Shown here piece after piece: positions 52,918-62,301 of a stretch of 64,000 bases of DNA. Under the pieces are notes generated by a model. It did no database searches and was not told the origin of the DNA. It saw only the letters and a list, made by a program, of their open reading frames with translations. Numbering within the stretch: position 1 is the stretch's first letter; each line of letters starts with the position of its first letter. The DNA comes from Galactobacillus timonensis (GTDB taxonomy: Bacteria > Bacillota_I > Bacilli_A > Erysipelotrichales > Erysipelotrichaceae). The translations under genes were made by a program, and so were the position numbers. The DNA lies in contig NZ_LT964739.1 in NCBI RefSeq assembly GCF_900240265.1, forward strand, positions 951,819-1,015,818, written 5' to 3'.

Positions 52918-55611
52918 ATTTTCGATGTAATTATAAATGTAGACAATTTCCGAATCGGGGATTTCGACACTGTAAGCATATTTTGCGACAGTAAATGCTC
53001 TTCGCACCACATTCACAAAATCCGCATGGTCCTTCAGAAACTGTGTCGGCGGCTGCACTGGCTCTGCCTGCTGGCGCAAGATCAGACGCTCAATGAGGCA
53101 GGCAATATGGACATAGAGACCGATCCGGTTTTCCACCGGCAGACTGATGTGCATTCCCTGCTCAATTTCGCTGACAATATCTTCGACGTCTTTCAGCACC
53201 TTTTCGGCATTGAGAATGGTGAGATTGGTCACCAGATTGTTCAACGTAAAGTTATTGACAATGGTGCTGGAGAACCGGGCAATTTCCTGCTCACTCAGCA
53301 GCGGTTTCATCAGCTGCGACAGGCGGCTCAGATTGTGCTCCAGGGCCAGATCCTCAATGGAAACAAACTGAATCCCCGGCAGCCTGGCGTCCAGCGTCCC
53401 CAGCACAAAGAGCACATTGTACTTTTGAAACAGAGGGTCCCCGGTACCGTTGATGCGCAGCGAATTGTAATCGCAAGGTATGATTTTTGCCTCGATCGGC
53501 TTAGGAAGACTGCTTTCAAAAAGGGCAATGATCTTGTTGGTCGCACCCTGTCCCGTAGAGCATACGGTCAGAATGGCCATCTCTTTCTGGCGGCCGGAAA
53601 TATATCTGTACTGAACAGTTGATTTCGGGGCTGTCTCAGAGAGGATCGTATCAATGGCATCACCGTTCATGAGACGTGAGCCGATCTCAAGTGCCAGCTT
53701 CGTATTCACATTGTTGATGACGCCGACATTGATCGACGGCTCCAGATGCAGGCCGGTATAAAGCTCTTCGAGCGACCCCATATCCACCAGCAGAAGCAGA
53801 TTCCGGAAATGTTTTTTACGCAGCAGGGACCGGTTCAGAATCTCCGCCGTCTTCAGGGAACTTTGATTCAGCTCCAGATCAATTGCGCTGAAGACCGGCT
53901 TACCAAGCATACGGTTCACGGTATTAGCGATGGAAGAAGCCGTCGAAAAGCCGTGACACAGAATGTAGGCGGCGGTCTCGCTGCTGTCTTCCTCGGGGTA
54001 TTCGCTGATCACCATCATAAACAGGAGGATGCACATCGTATCCAGCTGAATATCCAGGTTCATGGAAACGTTCTGGGCGATTTCGCGCGCCATCCTGTAT
54101 TCCAGAGGGTACCGCGAAGCCAGCGTATCACTCAGCTGCTGAATGGAGTCGCGGTGCGCCGCATCCCATTGATGAACCGATGCCTGGCAGCGGAAGTATT
54201 CGGCCAGAATACCGGACAAAAGATAAATGCCGTTGTTGGAAATCTTCAGTACAGTACGGTTCATGGCGATGGATGCAATCTTATCCATCATCTTAGTCAG
54301 AAAGTCCTCGGAAATAGAGACATCAGGCCGATTGGTTAAAAACTCCTCACAGGCCCGGTCAATCTGATCCTGAAACTCCTGGGTAATGTAATCGGACGGC
54401 GCCTTTTCAAAGTGGTCCAGCAGAAGCCGGTATACATTGAGCAGCGGCTCCGGGCGCTGCTGCGTCAGGCGCGGCATCGTCATCGGCAGAAGAGTATCTT
54501 TCTGATTGGGCCGGATATTCAGCGAAGCCGGACTTGCCAGACGCATCACATCGTCAGGCAGATGATATTCAAAGACCTGCAGCGGCTGATTATGGTCCTG
54601 ACTCTGCAGAAAGGCATTGGCACAGGATACTTTGACCGTATTGATGAGCCCGCCGATATTGCCGGGGATGTCAACATTCATCAGGATCTGAAACGCTGGG
54701 TAGGAAAGCTCAATCTCCTGCCCGATTTCTTTCGCCTCATTCTGGAACAGATAGCAAAGCAGCGCGTTTTTCTCATCCTGGCCGCGCTCGGCCAGGGAGG
54801 GTAGAACAATCAGTACCGGAATTCTTCGCAGCAGCGTCTTGAGCAGCACATGTTCCGGGGCCTCGGTAGTCGCAAAGACGAGGCGGCACTGGGAATGGTA
54901 CCAGTGCTCATTATCACCCAGCCGGTGATAGACGCCTTTGTCCATGAAAAGAAACAGCTTCTCCTGGCATTCTGCTTTGAGGGCGTGCACCTCATCCAGG
55001 AACAACATCCCCCCATCGGCCAGATCCAACAGCCCCGGCCGGTCTTTGTCAGCCCCGGTAAAGGCTCCTTTACAATAACCGAAGAGATTCGCAGTCAGCA
55101 GCTCCGGATTATTGGCATATTCGCTGCAGTTGACGGTAACCATGTGACGGTCTTTGGCAATTAGATTTTTGCGGACCGCATAGTCAAACATTGTCCTTGC
55201 CAGCAGCGACTTTCCGGTCCCGGTCGGACCGGTCAATAGAACCGGCAGACCGTTGGGAGGATAGGAAACAGCGGCCTTACACTGTTCGATCGCATGATAC
55301 AAGGATCCATTGGCACCGATCAGCGACTGAAAATCGAATCCGCGCCGGTTCAGCTGCTCAAAGGAATCGTAAGCGACACGGTCAATGTCATAGCCCTTCG
55401 TACGCAGAGCAGCGACACTCAGATAATAGACGGGACGCGTATTGATTTTGACTGCCTGACGCTGCTGACACAGTTGATTGAGATATTCGGAGGCGGCGTT
55501 GCGGCTGAGGGAAGTCTGCTGCGCCAGCCATGCGGTTGTAAACTCGCTGCGCGGTCCCGGCTCATACTGCGCCGTCATTCTGGTAAGCAGATCTTTGATT
55601 TTATCTTTCAT
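52909..55611 (-). CDS. levR: LevR/ManR-type sigma-54 activator with PRD and PTS domains
   Basis: A 900-residue activator. An N-terminal HTH (about residues 1-80) is followed by an AAA+ sigma-54 interaction domain with Walker A GPTGTGKS, the sigma-54 contact loop GAFTGADK and Walker B GGMLFLDEV. Next come PRD1, an EIIA-Man-like domain (LLLVDMGSLEEL), an EIIB-like block (TVCSTGQGATNK) and PRD2 at the C-terminus. Phosphorylation by EI/HPr or EIIB tunes its activity. The start at 55611 has GGAGAA upstream. Divergent from rpoN; it controls the PTS operon just downstream on its strand. Confidence 0.93.
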   Translation of the reverse strand: MKDKIKDLLTRMTAQYEPGPRSEFTTAWLAQQTSLSRNAASEYLNQLCQQRQAVKINTRPVYYLSVAALRTKGYDIDRVAYDSFEQLNRRGFDFQSLIGANGSLYHAIEQCKAAVSYPPNGLPVLLTGPTGTGKSLLARTMFDYAVRKNLIAKDRHMVTVNCSEYANNPELLTANLFGYCKGAFTGADKDRPGLLDLADGGMLFLDEVHALKAECQEKLFLFMDKGVYHRLGDNEHWYHSQCRLVFATTEAPEHVLLKTLLRRIPVLIVLPSLAERGQDEKNALLCYLFQNEAKEIGQEIELSYPAFQILMNVDIPGNIGGLINTVKVSCANAFLQSQDHNQPLQVFEYHLPDDVMRLASPASLNIRPNQKDTLLPMTMPRLTQQRPEPLLNVYRLLLDHFEKAPSDYITQEFQDQIDRACEEFLTNRPDVSISEDFLTKMMDKIASIAMNRTVLKISNNGIYLLSGILAEYFRCQASVHQWDAAHRDSIQQLSDTLASRYPLEYRMAREIAQNVSMNLDIQLDTMCILLFMMVISEYPEEDSSETAAYILCHGFSTASSIANTVNRMLGKPVFSAIDLELNQSSLKTAEILNRSLLRKKHFRNLLLLVDMGSLEELYTGLHLEPSINVGVINNVNTKLALEIGSRLMNGDAIDTILSETAPKSTVQYRYISGRQKEMAILTVCSTGQGATNKIIALFESSLPKPIEAKIIPCDYNSLRINGTGDPLFQKYNVLFVLGTLDARLPGIQFVSIEDLALEHNLSRLSQLMKPLLSEQEIARFSSTIVNNFTLNNLVTNLTILNAEKVLKDVEDIVSEIEQGMHISLPVENRIGLYVHIACLIERLILRQQAEPVQPPTQFLKDHADFVNVVRRAFTVAKYAYSVEIPDSEIVYIYNYIENIR

Positions 55612-55664
55612 AAGATTCTCCAACCCCACTATATCGGATTTTTCGATCGAGTAGAATAAGGTCA

Positions 55665-56852
55665 ATGCCGGTCACAATAAAACCAGTCCCAATGCCGAAG
55701 CCTGAACTGCGTCAGAAACTGCAGCTGTCACCAGCTTTTTTCAATGCGCTCAAAATACTGGAAATGAACGGGGAACAGATGCAGACCATGCTTGAGCAGC
55801 AGGCTGCCAGTAACCCGTTCATCTGCCTGCGTGACAGCAGGAACCTGTCAGTTGATGCCGAGCGCATGGTACAGGAAGAGGATCCGCGGCAGGATCTTCT
55901 CCGCCAGGTTCATGAGGCGGATTGTGACCAGAGGATCGGTACCTGGATCATTGACAGTCTGGACAGTCATGGCTGGTTTACAATACCGGTCAAAAAAGCA
56001 GCCAAAGATCTCCGTGTATCCATGAAAGAAGTGAAAGCGGTACTGCAGATCATCCAGACGTTTGAGCCGGCAGGCGTAGGCGCTGTTTCGCTGGAAGACT
56101 GCCTTCTTCTGCAGATTCAACGTAATCACGGTTCAAAGAATCTATGCAAAGCGGCTGGCTGCCTGGATCTCTTTGCCAGAGGCCAGTTTCAAAAAGCGGC
56201 CTCTGTCATCAGCTGCTCAAAGCAGGAGGCGGTCGCCTTGTTCCATCAGATCCAGAAGCTGAATCCGTATCCGGTGCATCTTGGCAATCCTGATGCGATG
56301 ACGCTCTTTCCCGATGTGACCGTCCATATGGAACATGGGGAACTGACCTATTCTCTTTATGCCTGGGAAGAAAGCTTTACGGTATCCGACGGTGCATTGC
56401 CACAGGAAAGCGCTGCCCGTCAGCTACAGAAACTGTGCCGGGCAAGGACGGTCATGTTACAGCGGATTGTTGATGTTGTGCTGAATCATCAGCAGGAATA
56501 CTTTGCCCACGGAGCTTTAAGGCCATTGACCTGCAGCACCATTGCCAAAGAATTAAACGTCAGCGTATCGACCGTGACCCGGGCACTGGCCCATAAAGCA
56601 TTCGAATTTGATGACCAGCTACACCCGTTCAGCGATCTGCTTTCGCCGGACGCAGGAGGAGATACGGCCCAGAAGGAAATCATGAACGAGATCCGCCAGC
56701 TCATTCAGCAGGAAGATCCGGCGCATCCTTACAGTGACCAGAAACTGTGCGATTTACTTCAGGAGCGCGGTATTCATATTTCCAAACGCACCGTGACCAA
56801 GTATCGTATGACGATGCATATTCTTTCCTATTCGAAGCGGCGGAAATACTGA
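55665..56852 (+). CDS. rpoN: RNA polymerase sigma-54 factor
   Basis: A 395-residue RpoN. Region I is glutamine/leucine rich (LRQKLQLSPAFFNALKILEMNGEQM; core LRQKLQLSPAF), the core-binding domain follows, and the C-terminal RpoN box reads SKRTVTKYR. It directs polymerase to GG-N10-GC promoters that need an AAA+ activator. It is somewhat shorter than E. coli RpoN, as in many Firmicutes. A TAGAAT lies seven bases before the ATG, with no clear ribosome-binding site beyond AAGG. Its 3' end overlaps the convergent EIIB gene by 25 bases. Confidence 0.93.
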   Translation: MPVTIKPVPMPKPELRQKLQLSPAFFNALKILEMNGEQMQTMLEQQAASNPFICLRDSRNLSVDAERMVQEEDPRQDLLRQVHEADCDQRIGTWIIDSLDSHGWFTIPVKKAAKDLRVSMKEVKAVLQIIQTFEPAGVGAVSLEDCLLLQIQRNHGSKNLCKAAGCLDLFARGQFQKAASVISCSKQEAVALFHQIQKLNPYPVHLGNPDAMTLFPDVTVHMEHGELTYSLYAWEESFTVSDGALPQESAARQLQKLCRARTVMLQRIVDVVLNHQQEYFAHGALRPLTCSTIAKELNVSVSTVTRALAHKAFEFDDQLHPFSDLLSPDAGGDTAQKEIMNEIRQLIQQEDPAHPYSDQKLCDLLQERGIHISKRTVTKYRMTMHILSYSKRRKY

Positions 56853-57334
56853 GCATCGAGGTCGTTGATTTCTTCGCGTGCTGTACCGGGAATATCCTGG
56901 GCATAGAAGCGGATGCCCTGCGCCATCAGATGCTGCAGAAGACGGGCATCGCTGTCGTTGATATAAACTTTTCGGGTCAACGGTTTTTTGCCGCGCTCAT
57001 AATGCAGGTTGCCAAGATTCACTTCCCGCAGCGCAACGCCCTGATCTACAATGCGGGCAAGTTCTTCGATATTGCGCACAACGAGAAAGACGCGCCGCTC
57101 ATCCGCCGTATGACGCAGAGCGTCCGGAAATGCGCCGATCGAAAATACTTTCAGCTGAATGTTCATCGGATCAATAATGGCCCGCATCAGGCGCTGCTGC
57201 AGCGTATCTTCTGCCGCCGCATCGTCGGCCACGACAATAACCTCAGGTCGGATAAACGCCGCCCAGGTGACGCCCACCTGACCGTGCACCAGGCGGTTAT
57301 CGATGCGTACGGCAAGAATGTTTCTTCCATCCAT
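56828..57334 (-). CDS. Orphan PTS mannose-family EIIB component
   Basis: A 168-residue EIIB with phosphorylatable His17 in RIDNRLVHGQVGVTW, then VADDAAAED and VNLGNLHYERGKKPLTRKVYIND (core NLGNLHYERG). It resembles the AgaB-type EIIB at 52343 more than the one at 15513. It stands alone, with no EIIA, IIC or IID nearby, and convergently overlaps rpoN. It may serve another permease, or act as a phosphorylation signal for the LevR-type activator. Start codon uncertain: ATG at 57346 is also in frame, and neither has a good ribosome-binding site. Confidence 0.8.
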   Translation of the reverse strand: MDGRNILAVRIDNRLVHGQVGVTWAAFIRPEVIVVADDAAAEDTLQQRLMRAIIDPMNIQLKVFSIGAFPDALRHTADERRVFLVVRNIEELARIVDQGVALREVNLGNLHYERGKKPLTRKVYINDSDARLLQHLMAQGIRFYAQDIPGTAREEINDLDAQYFRRFE

Positions 57335-57375
57335 AGTCAATAACATTGTACTGCTGGAGGATCATCAGGAACGCA

Positions 57376-57400
57376 CAAGAAAACCGGAGACATGCTCCGG
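57376..57400 (-). terminator. Terminator of ftsH
   Basis: On the minus strand CCGGAG-N5-CTCCGG followed by TTTTCTT. Confidence 0.8.
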
Positions 57401-57444
57401 CTTCTTCTGCGTATGTGTCTAAGGATGGTGATGCCTGTGCCTGA

Positions 57445-59394
57445 TCAGGCATTGGCTCCCTGAGGATGATCCTCAGGCTTTACGGCCTGGGCAGAGGCTA
57501 ACAAAGCTGCTGCACTCTCCGGTGACGGAGCATCGGGGAGTTTGACCGCATCTTCCGGATCCATGTCTTTGTGCTCCAGGATCTTCATGAACTCGTCGCC
57601 GGTAATCGTTTCCTTCTTGTAGAGATAGGTGGCGATCCGATCGAGGTCGCTGCGATGATCTTCGAGCAGCTTCCTGGCCTTGGCGTGTTCCTTCTTCACC
57701 AGTTCAACAACCTTCTGGTCGATACCGGCAGCGGTCGTCTCGGAGCAGGAGAGACTCGTGTCCTGACCAAGATACTGGTTGTTCACGGTTTCCATCGCTA
57801 CCATGTCGAACTCATCCGACATACCGTAGCGGGTAATCATGGAGCGGGCCAGCTGCGTCGCCTTTTCGATATCGTTGGATGCGCCGGTGGAGATGGTGCC
57901 GAAGACAACCTCCTCCGCCGCCCGGCCGCCGGTCAGGGTCGCAATCTGATTCTGCAGCTCTTCCTTTGTGTAGAGATAGTGATTTCCTTCTTCAACCTGC
58001 ATCGTGTAGCCCAGGGCTCCGGAGGTGCGGGGAATGATTGTAATCTTCTGAACAGGTGCACTGTGACTCTGCAGCGCAGCGACCAGCGCATGTCCAACTT
58101 CATGGTAGGCGACCGTCTTCTTCTCTTCGTCGGTCAGAATTGCATTCTTCTTCTGATAGCCGGCAATGACGGTTTCAATCGACTCTTCCAGATCCGCCTG
58201 CGTCACCGTGTCACGGCCCTCGCGGACAGCCTTCAGAGCACCTTCGTTGATGATGTTGGCCAGCTCAGCGCCGGAGGCACCGGAAGCCATTCTTGCGATA
58301 ACGCTGTAGTCAATGTTCGGATCCGTCTTGACCTTCTTGGCATGAACCTTGAGGATTGCCTCACGGCCCTGCAGATCCGGCAGTTCCACTGGAATACGGC
58401 GGTCAAACCGTCCCGGACGCAGCAGCGCCGGATCCAGAGATTCCGGACGGTTCGTTGCCGCGAGAATAATGACGCCGCTGTTGGATTCGAAACCATCCAT
58501 CTCGGTCAACAGCTGGTTGAGAGTCTGTTCACGCTCATCGTTGCCGCCATAGTTGCCGGAGATACGCTTTCCGCCGATGGCATCGATTTCATCGATGAAG
58601 ACAATGCACGGCGCCTTTTCCTTGGCCTGCTTGAAGAGGTCACGGACCTTGGAGGCCCCCATGCCGACGAACATTTCAACAAATTCCGAACCGCTCATGG
58701 AGAAGAACGGAACATTCGCCTCACCGGCGACAGCCTTCGCAAGCATCGTCTTGCCGGTTCCAGGAGGACCTACCAGCAGAATGCCCTTCGGCATCGAGGC
58801 ACCGATCTTCTTGTAGGCACTTGGATCATGCAGGTACTTGACGATTTCCTGCAGCGATTCCTTCGCCTCATCTTCGCCCGCAACATCCGAGAAACGGATC
58901 CCGTTCTGTGACTTGACATAGACGCGGGCATTGGATTTGCCGACGTTGAAGATCATGGAGTCGGCACCTTTTCCACCGCCCATCATTCGGCGCAGCAGGA
59001 ACTGCCACAGCCAGTAGAACAGGACCAGCGGCAGCACCCATGTCAGAAGGAACTCGACGAACGGAGACTGCTGCTCAACAATCTCAGACGAGAAGGTGGC
59101 ACCGGAATCCGTCAGACGCTGCACCAGATCCGGATCGTTCATGACGCCGGTCCGGTACACCTGCTCATCGTTTCCTTTGAGGGTGAACAGAATCTGGTTG
59201 TCTTCCACTTTCACTTCACTGATCTTCTGATCGTTGGTTTCCTGAATGAAGGTGCTGTAATCCACTTCCTGGATCGTCCTCTCATTCATCGCCGGCACCG
59301 CGATCAGGTTCAGCAGAGCCAGAACAAGAAGAACAACCGCATAGTAGTAGAGAGTGGGCTTTTTCCTCTTGTTCGGATCTTCGATATCATTCAT
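57445..59394 (-). CDS. ftsH: ATP-dependent zinc metalloprotease FtsH
   Basis: A 649-residue membrane-bound AAA protease that degrades misfolded and regulatory membrane and cytosolic proteins. Two N-terminal transmembrane helices (about 15-36 and 115-135) flank an outer domain. The AAA domain has GPPGTGKT and the second region of homology ([20 protein letters not shown], core LLRPGRFDR). The zinc protease motif is HEVGH. The acidic, alanine-rich tail is typical. ATG at 59394 has AAGGCGG upstream. A CIRCE operator lies before it. Confidence 0.96.
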   Translation of the reverse strand: MNDIEDPNKRKKPTLYYYAVVLLVLALLNLIAVPAMNERTIQEVDYSTFIQETNDQKISEVKVEDNQILFTLKGNDEQVYRTGVMNDPDLVQRLTDSGATFSSEIVEQQSPFVEFLLTWVLPLVLFYWLWQFLLRRMMGGGKGADSMIFNVGKSNARVYVKSQNGIRFSDVAGEDEAKESLQEIVKYLHDPSAYKKIGASMPKGILLVGPPGTGKTMLAKAVAGEANVPFFSMSGSEFVEMFVGMGASKVRDLFKQAKEKAPCIVFIDEIDAIGGKRISGNYGGNDEREQTLNQLLTEMDGFESNSGVIILAATNRPESLDPALLRPGRFDRRIPVELPDLQGREAILKVHAKKVKTDPNIDYSVIARMASGASGAELANIINEGALKAVREGRDTVTQADLEESIETVIAGYQKKNAILTDEEKKTVAYHEVGHALVAALQSHSAPVQKITIIPRTSGALGYTMQVEEGNHYLYTKEELQNQIATLTGGRAAEEVVFGTISTGASNDIEKATQLARSMITRYGMSDEFDMVAMETVNNQYLGQDTSLSCSETTAAGIDQKVVELVKKEHAKARKLLEDHRSDLDRIATYLYKKETITGDEFMKILEHKDMDPEDAVKLPDAPSPESAAALLASAQAVKPEDHPQGANA

Positions 59395-59426
59395 ATAAAA
59401 CACCGCCTTTCTGGTGTGCCACTAGT

Positions 59427-59453
59427 TTAGCACACTGGCCATCAGAGTGCTAA
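59427..59453. promoter_or_regulatory. CIRCE element (HrcA operator) upstream of ftsH
   Basis: TTAGCACAC-N9-GAGTGCTAA, one mismatch from the CIRCE consensus TTAGCACTC-N9-GAGTGCTAA. It is 33 bases before the ftsH start, in the right place for HrcA repression and heat-shock induction. Confidence 0.85.
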
Positions 59454-59484
59454 AACAATTGAATTTCACATGAAAATTCCATAA

Positions 59485-60924
59485 TTAATGATTCTGAAGC
59501 ACTTCGACAGATTTGCGAAGCGTGTCCGCCTCACCGACATTTCCCGGGAAAATGATATAGGGAATGCCCGGGAAACGGCTGTCAGGATCCGTCTGCCACA
59601 CCGGAATGCCCGGCTGAATCTGGCCAAGAACCAGAGCCCGCTTCACGCCAAGCGCCTTCACACCGACATCGGCAGAGGTGATGCCGCCCTTGGCGATCAC
59701 AAAGGCCGGCGTAATGGAGAGATCACGGACCAGGCGCTGGACACCGTCACTGATTTTGACGGAGCGGATGAGAGCCGACTCCTTCGTATCATCCGGCAGG
59801 GACAGCAGGGCACGCTCCGTATAGGCGACGGCCGTTTTTCCGCCGGCAATGATCGCCTCCTCTTCTTTGAGGCAGCGTTCCACTTCCTTGTTGAAAGCAT
59901 CTTCACCGGCAAGTACGGTGCTCGATTTGAATTCTACCGGAACAATATTGGGCAGCTTCAGAAGCTCCTTCAACTGCGACGTGGTTTTCTCTGTATGACT
60001 GCCGACAACAATGATGCCGCCGTTAGTGGAAGAAGAGTGAATCATGTCATCGCGGCTCAACAGAGGCTTGTCGCTGATGCCGCCGATCACTTTGACAAAA
60101 CTTGCAGCGGTGCGGTACAGGAAATGTTTTCCCTGTTTCAAAGCATGACACAGGGCGATGCAGAACACTTCGAGATCACAATAATCCACCGCATTGACGA
60201 CGACCTTGTTGAAGGAATGGACATGCATCAGCTGCTGCTCGATTGTTCCGATTCTCCATGTACGAAGATCATCGAGAGAGATACAGACAACATCCTTTGC
60301 CGGATATCTTCCGCCCGTCTTTTCTTCGATATAGGCAGGAAGATCGGAATGCGTATAGCCGAAGGTCGGATCCTTTGCAAACTCTGTCTCTGCCGATGGA
60401 ACAAGTTTGTCGCCGTATTTAATGTAATGCGTATTGCGAATTGTGAAGCGGCCGCCCTCCTTGAAGAAGGGAATCAGAATTTCGCCGTCAACGCGGATGC
60501 CGTTTTTCTCCATTCCTTCCCTGAGAATTTCGGTTTCCAGAGGAAAGTGTCCGCGCAGCGTCGAATCGCTGCGGGAGATGAAAGAATAGGACGGGTGATT
60601 GGGTATTTCATTTGCAGCCGTTTGGGCATTGGCGAGGATCTCACGATGAATACGCGTCGTCTCATCCTCTGTCATGCCGCGGCTGTTGGTCAGAATATAG
60701 AAAATGCGGCTGTCTTCTTCGAGTCCCTGACGGATCGAGTCAACGTCCCAGTGCGTATAGACATGGACGTCATGAACCGTCTGAACGCCGGTGGGATCAT
60801 CGTCGAGGACGATGAACTTTTCATGATCGGATGATAATGCCGCCTGCAGAAGGACGTCGAGCTTTCGCTCATCCGCGAAAGGAAAGGAAGAGAGAACAGA
60901 AGCAGATATGGTTTCTTCGGACAT
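59485..60924 (-). CDS. otnK: Four-carbon acid sugar kinase (DUF1537, OtnK/DtnK type)
   Basis: A 479-residue kinase of the OtnK/DtnK family, which phosphorylates four-carbon acid sugars (tetronates) at C4. The N-terminal substrate domain has VLDDDPTGVQTVHDV and SRSDSTLRGHFPLE (core DSTLRGH). The C-terminal nucleotide domain has FVIAKGGITSADVG and GNVGE near the end. AGGAGG precedes the ATG. Partners in the family are an otnC-type class II aldolase, here at 61621 on the other strand, and dehydrogenase or isomerase genes, which are not in the window. Confidence 0.9.
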   Translation of the reverse strand: MSEETISASVLSSFPFADERKLDVLLQAALSSDHEKFIVLDDDPTGVQTVHDVHVYTHWDVDSIRQGLEEDSRIFYILTNSRGMTEDETTRIHREILANAQTAANEIPNHPSYSFISRSDSTLRGHFPLETEILREGMEKNGIRVDGEILIPFFKEGGRFTIRNTHYIKYGDKLVPSAETEFAKDPTFGYTHSDLPAYIEEKTGGRYPAKDVVCISLDDLRTWRIGTIEQQLMHVHSFNKVVVNAVDYCDLEVFCIALCHALKQGKHFLYRTAASFVKVIGGISDKPLLSRDDMIHSSSTNGGIIVVGSHTEKTTSQLKELLKLPNIVPVEFKSSTVLAGEDAFNKEVERCLKEEEAIIAGGKTAVAYTERALLSLPDDTKESALIRSVKISDGVQRLVRDLSITPAFVIAKGGITSADVGVKALGVKRALVLGQIQPGIPVWQTDPDSRFPGIPYIIFPGNVGEADTLRKSVEVLQNH

Positions 60925-60980
60925 TGTTTGCCTCCTGGCTCCATTTTAGCAAAGCCCGCCGAGGGGAGAACGGCGCACGG

Positions 60981-60986
60981 TATAAT
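60981..60986 (+). promoter_or_regulatory. -10 box of the NUDIX-aldolase-HAD operon
   Basis: Perfect TATAAT, 32 bases before the NUDIX start; the -35 region is GC-rich and weak. Confidence 0.45.
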
Positions 60987-61018
60987 ATCGAGAAGACAGG
61001 GAAGGATGAGGAGGGAAG

Positions 61019-61606
61019 ATGGCACGGGACGAAGATGAGAAGCTGAAATGGAAGCTGCTGGAAACGAAGCATCCAGTCCATAATCAGTGGCTGGATCTGA
61101 GGGAAGAAACCTACCGGATGCCGGATGGAAGTACGGCCGGCCCCTTCTTTACATTTTCAAAGAAGAGCTACGTCGTCATCGTGGCATTGAATGAAGCGGG
61201 GCAGTACATCTGTGTCCGCCAGTACCGCCAGGGCATTGGCAAGGTGACGGTCGAATTTCCGGCCGGAGCCATTGAAACGACGGTGCGTCATCCGGATCGT
61301 GAAACGGCGTTTGCGGCCGCAAAACGTGAGCTGCAGGAGGAGACGGGCTGCGTCAGTGAGCGGTGGCAGTTTCTGGAGGAGATCGCTTCGCTGCCGACAT
61401 CGAACGATGACTATGCCTATCTGTATCTGGCAAGGGATTGTCACCACGTCAGTGATCAGAAGCTTGATGCGACGGAATTTCTGGATTACGAGACACATAC
61501 GGCGGAAGAGATCCGGGCAATGATTACAGACGGAACTTTTCCGCAGCCTGTGCATGCCCTTGCCTGGTACATGGCAAAGGAAGCACTCAACAGAACAAAG
61601 GAATAA
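61019..61606 (+). CDS. nudF: NUDIX hydrolase, ADP-ribose pyrophosphatase type
   Basis: A 195-residue NUDIX enzyme of the ADP-sugar pyrophosphatase group. The N-terminal WKLLETKHPVHNQWLDLREE and VRQYRQGIG are typical. The NUDIX box starts PAGAIE and ends KRELQEETG; it has an insertion of several residues (TTVRHPDRETAF) between the halves. It cleaves ADP-ribose or related sugar nucleotides. GGAGGGA precedes the ATG. First of a three-gene run with the aldolase (14-base gap) and HAD genes. Confidence 0.88.
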   Translation: MARDEDEKLKWKLLETKHPVHNQWLDLREETYRMPDGSTAGPFFTFSKKSYVVIVALNEAGQYICVRQYRQGIGKVTVEFPAGAIETTVRHPDRETAFAAAKRELQEETGCVSERWQFLEEIASLPTSNDDYAYLYLARDCHHVSDQKLDATEFLDYETHTAEEIRAMITDGTFPQPVHALAWYMAKEALNRTKE

Positions 61607-61620
61607 ACAGGAGAAGGAAT

Positions 61621-62301
61621 ATGCTGGAAGATCTGAAGAGACGGGTCATGAACGTTGCCAAAAGGGCACAGGCAGACGGTCTGTGCAAGCATAAGTCGGG
61701 CAACTTTTCGGCCCGCGACAAACAGAGCGGACTCATCGTCATGACACCGAGCGGAGTTGATCGCGATGAGCTGCAGGTGCGGGACATGGTGGTGATGAAT
61801 ATGGATGCGGAGGTGATCGAGAATCCGACGGGCCTCAAACCGACAAGCGAAGCATTGATGCACCTGAAGATCTATGCTGCGCGTCCCGATGTGATGGCAA
61901 TCGCCCATACGCATTCGATGTATGCGACGGTATTTGCGGTGTTGAACAAACCTGTGCCCGCCATTGTGTATGAGCTGTTCAACCTCAACTGCAAAAACGG
62001 CTATATTCCGGTGGCACCGTATGGACGTCCCGGGACACAGGCCCTTGCCGACTCGGTCCTTGAGCCGTTGAAGGATGCGGATGCGGCTCTGATGAAGGCT
62101 CACGGCTGTGTCGCCGTCGATGAGAATTCCATTGAAGGCGCCTATCTGAAAGTCAGCTATGTCGAAGAGATCGCGGAACTTTACTACCATACGCTGACGG
62201 TGAATGGTGGAAAGGAACCGGAAGTCCTGGGAGCGGAAGAGCTGCAGAAGTGGGCCTACCCGGATGAAATCAGGTTTCCGAAGACGGAGAAACAGTCATG
62301 A
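61621..62301 (+). CDS. Class II aldolase/adducin family protein (OtnC/FucA-like)
   Basis: A 226-residue zinc aldolase fold. The metal ligands are in AHTHSMYAT and KAHGCVAV, the phosphate-binding loop is HKSGNFSAR with MTPSG, and the catalytic Glu is in TSEALMHL. The family includes L-fuculose-phosphate aldolase, ribulose-phosphate epimerase and the OtnC decarboxylase of tetronate breakdown. Proximity to a DUF1537 kinase favours an OtnC-like role. Overlaps the HAD gene by ATGA. Confidence 0.88.
   Translation: MLEDLKRRVMNVAKRAQADGLCKHKSGNFSARDKQSGLIVMTPSGVDRDELQVRDMVVMNMDAEVIENPTGLKPTSEALMHLKIYAARPDVMAIAHTHSMYATVFAVLNKPVPAIVYELFNLNCKNGYIPVAPYGRPGTQALADSVLEPLKDADAALMKAHGCVAVDENSIEGAYLKVSYVEEIAELYYHTLTVNGGKEPEVLGAEELQKWAYPDEIRFPKTEKQS

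Noticed and set aside
57571..60834. Two plus-strand frames of about 447 codons opposite ftsH and the DUF1537 kinase
   Set aside because: Both are antisense to genes with complete motif sets, and neither has a ribosome-binding site.
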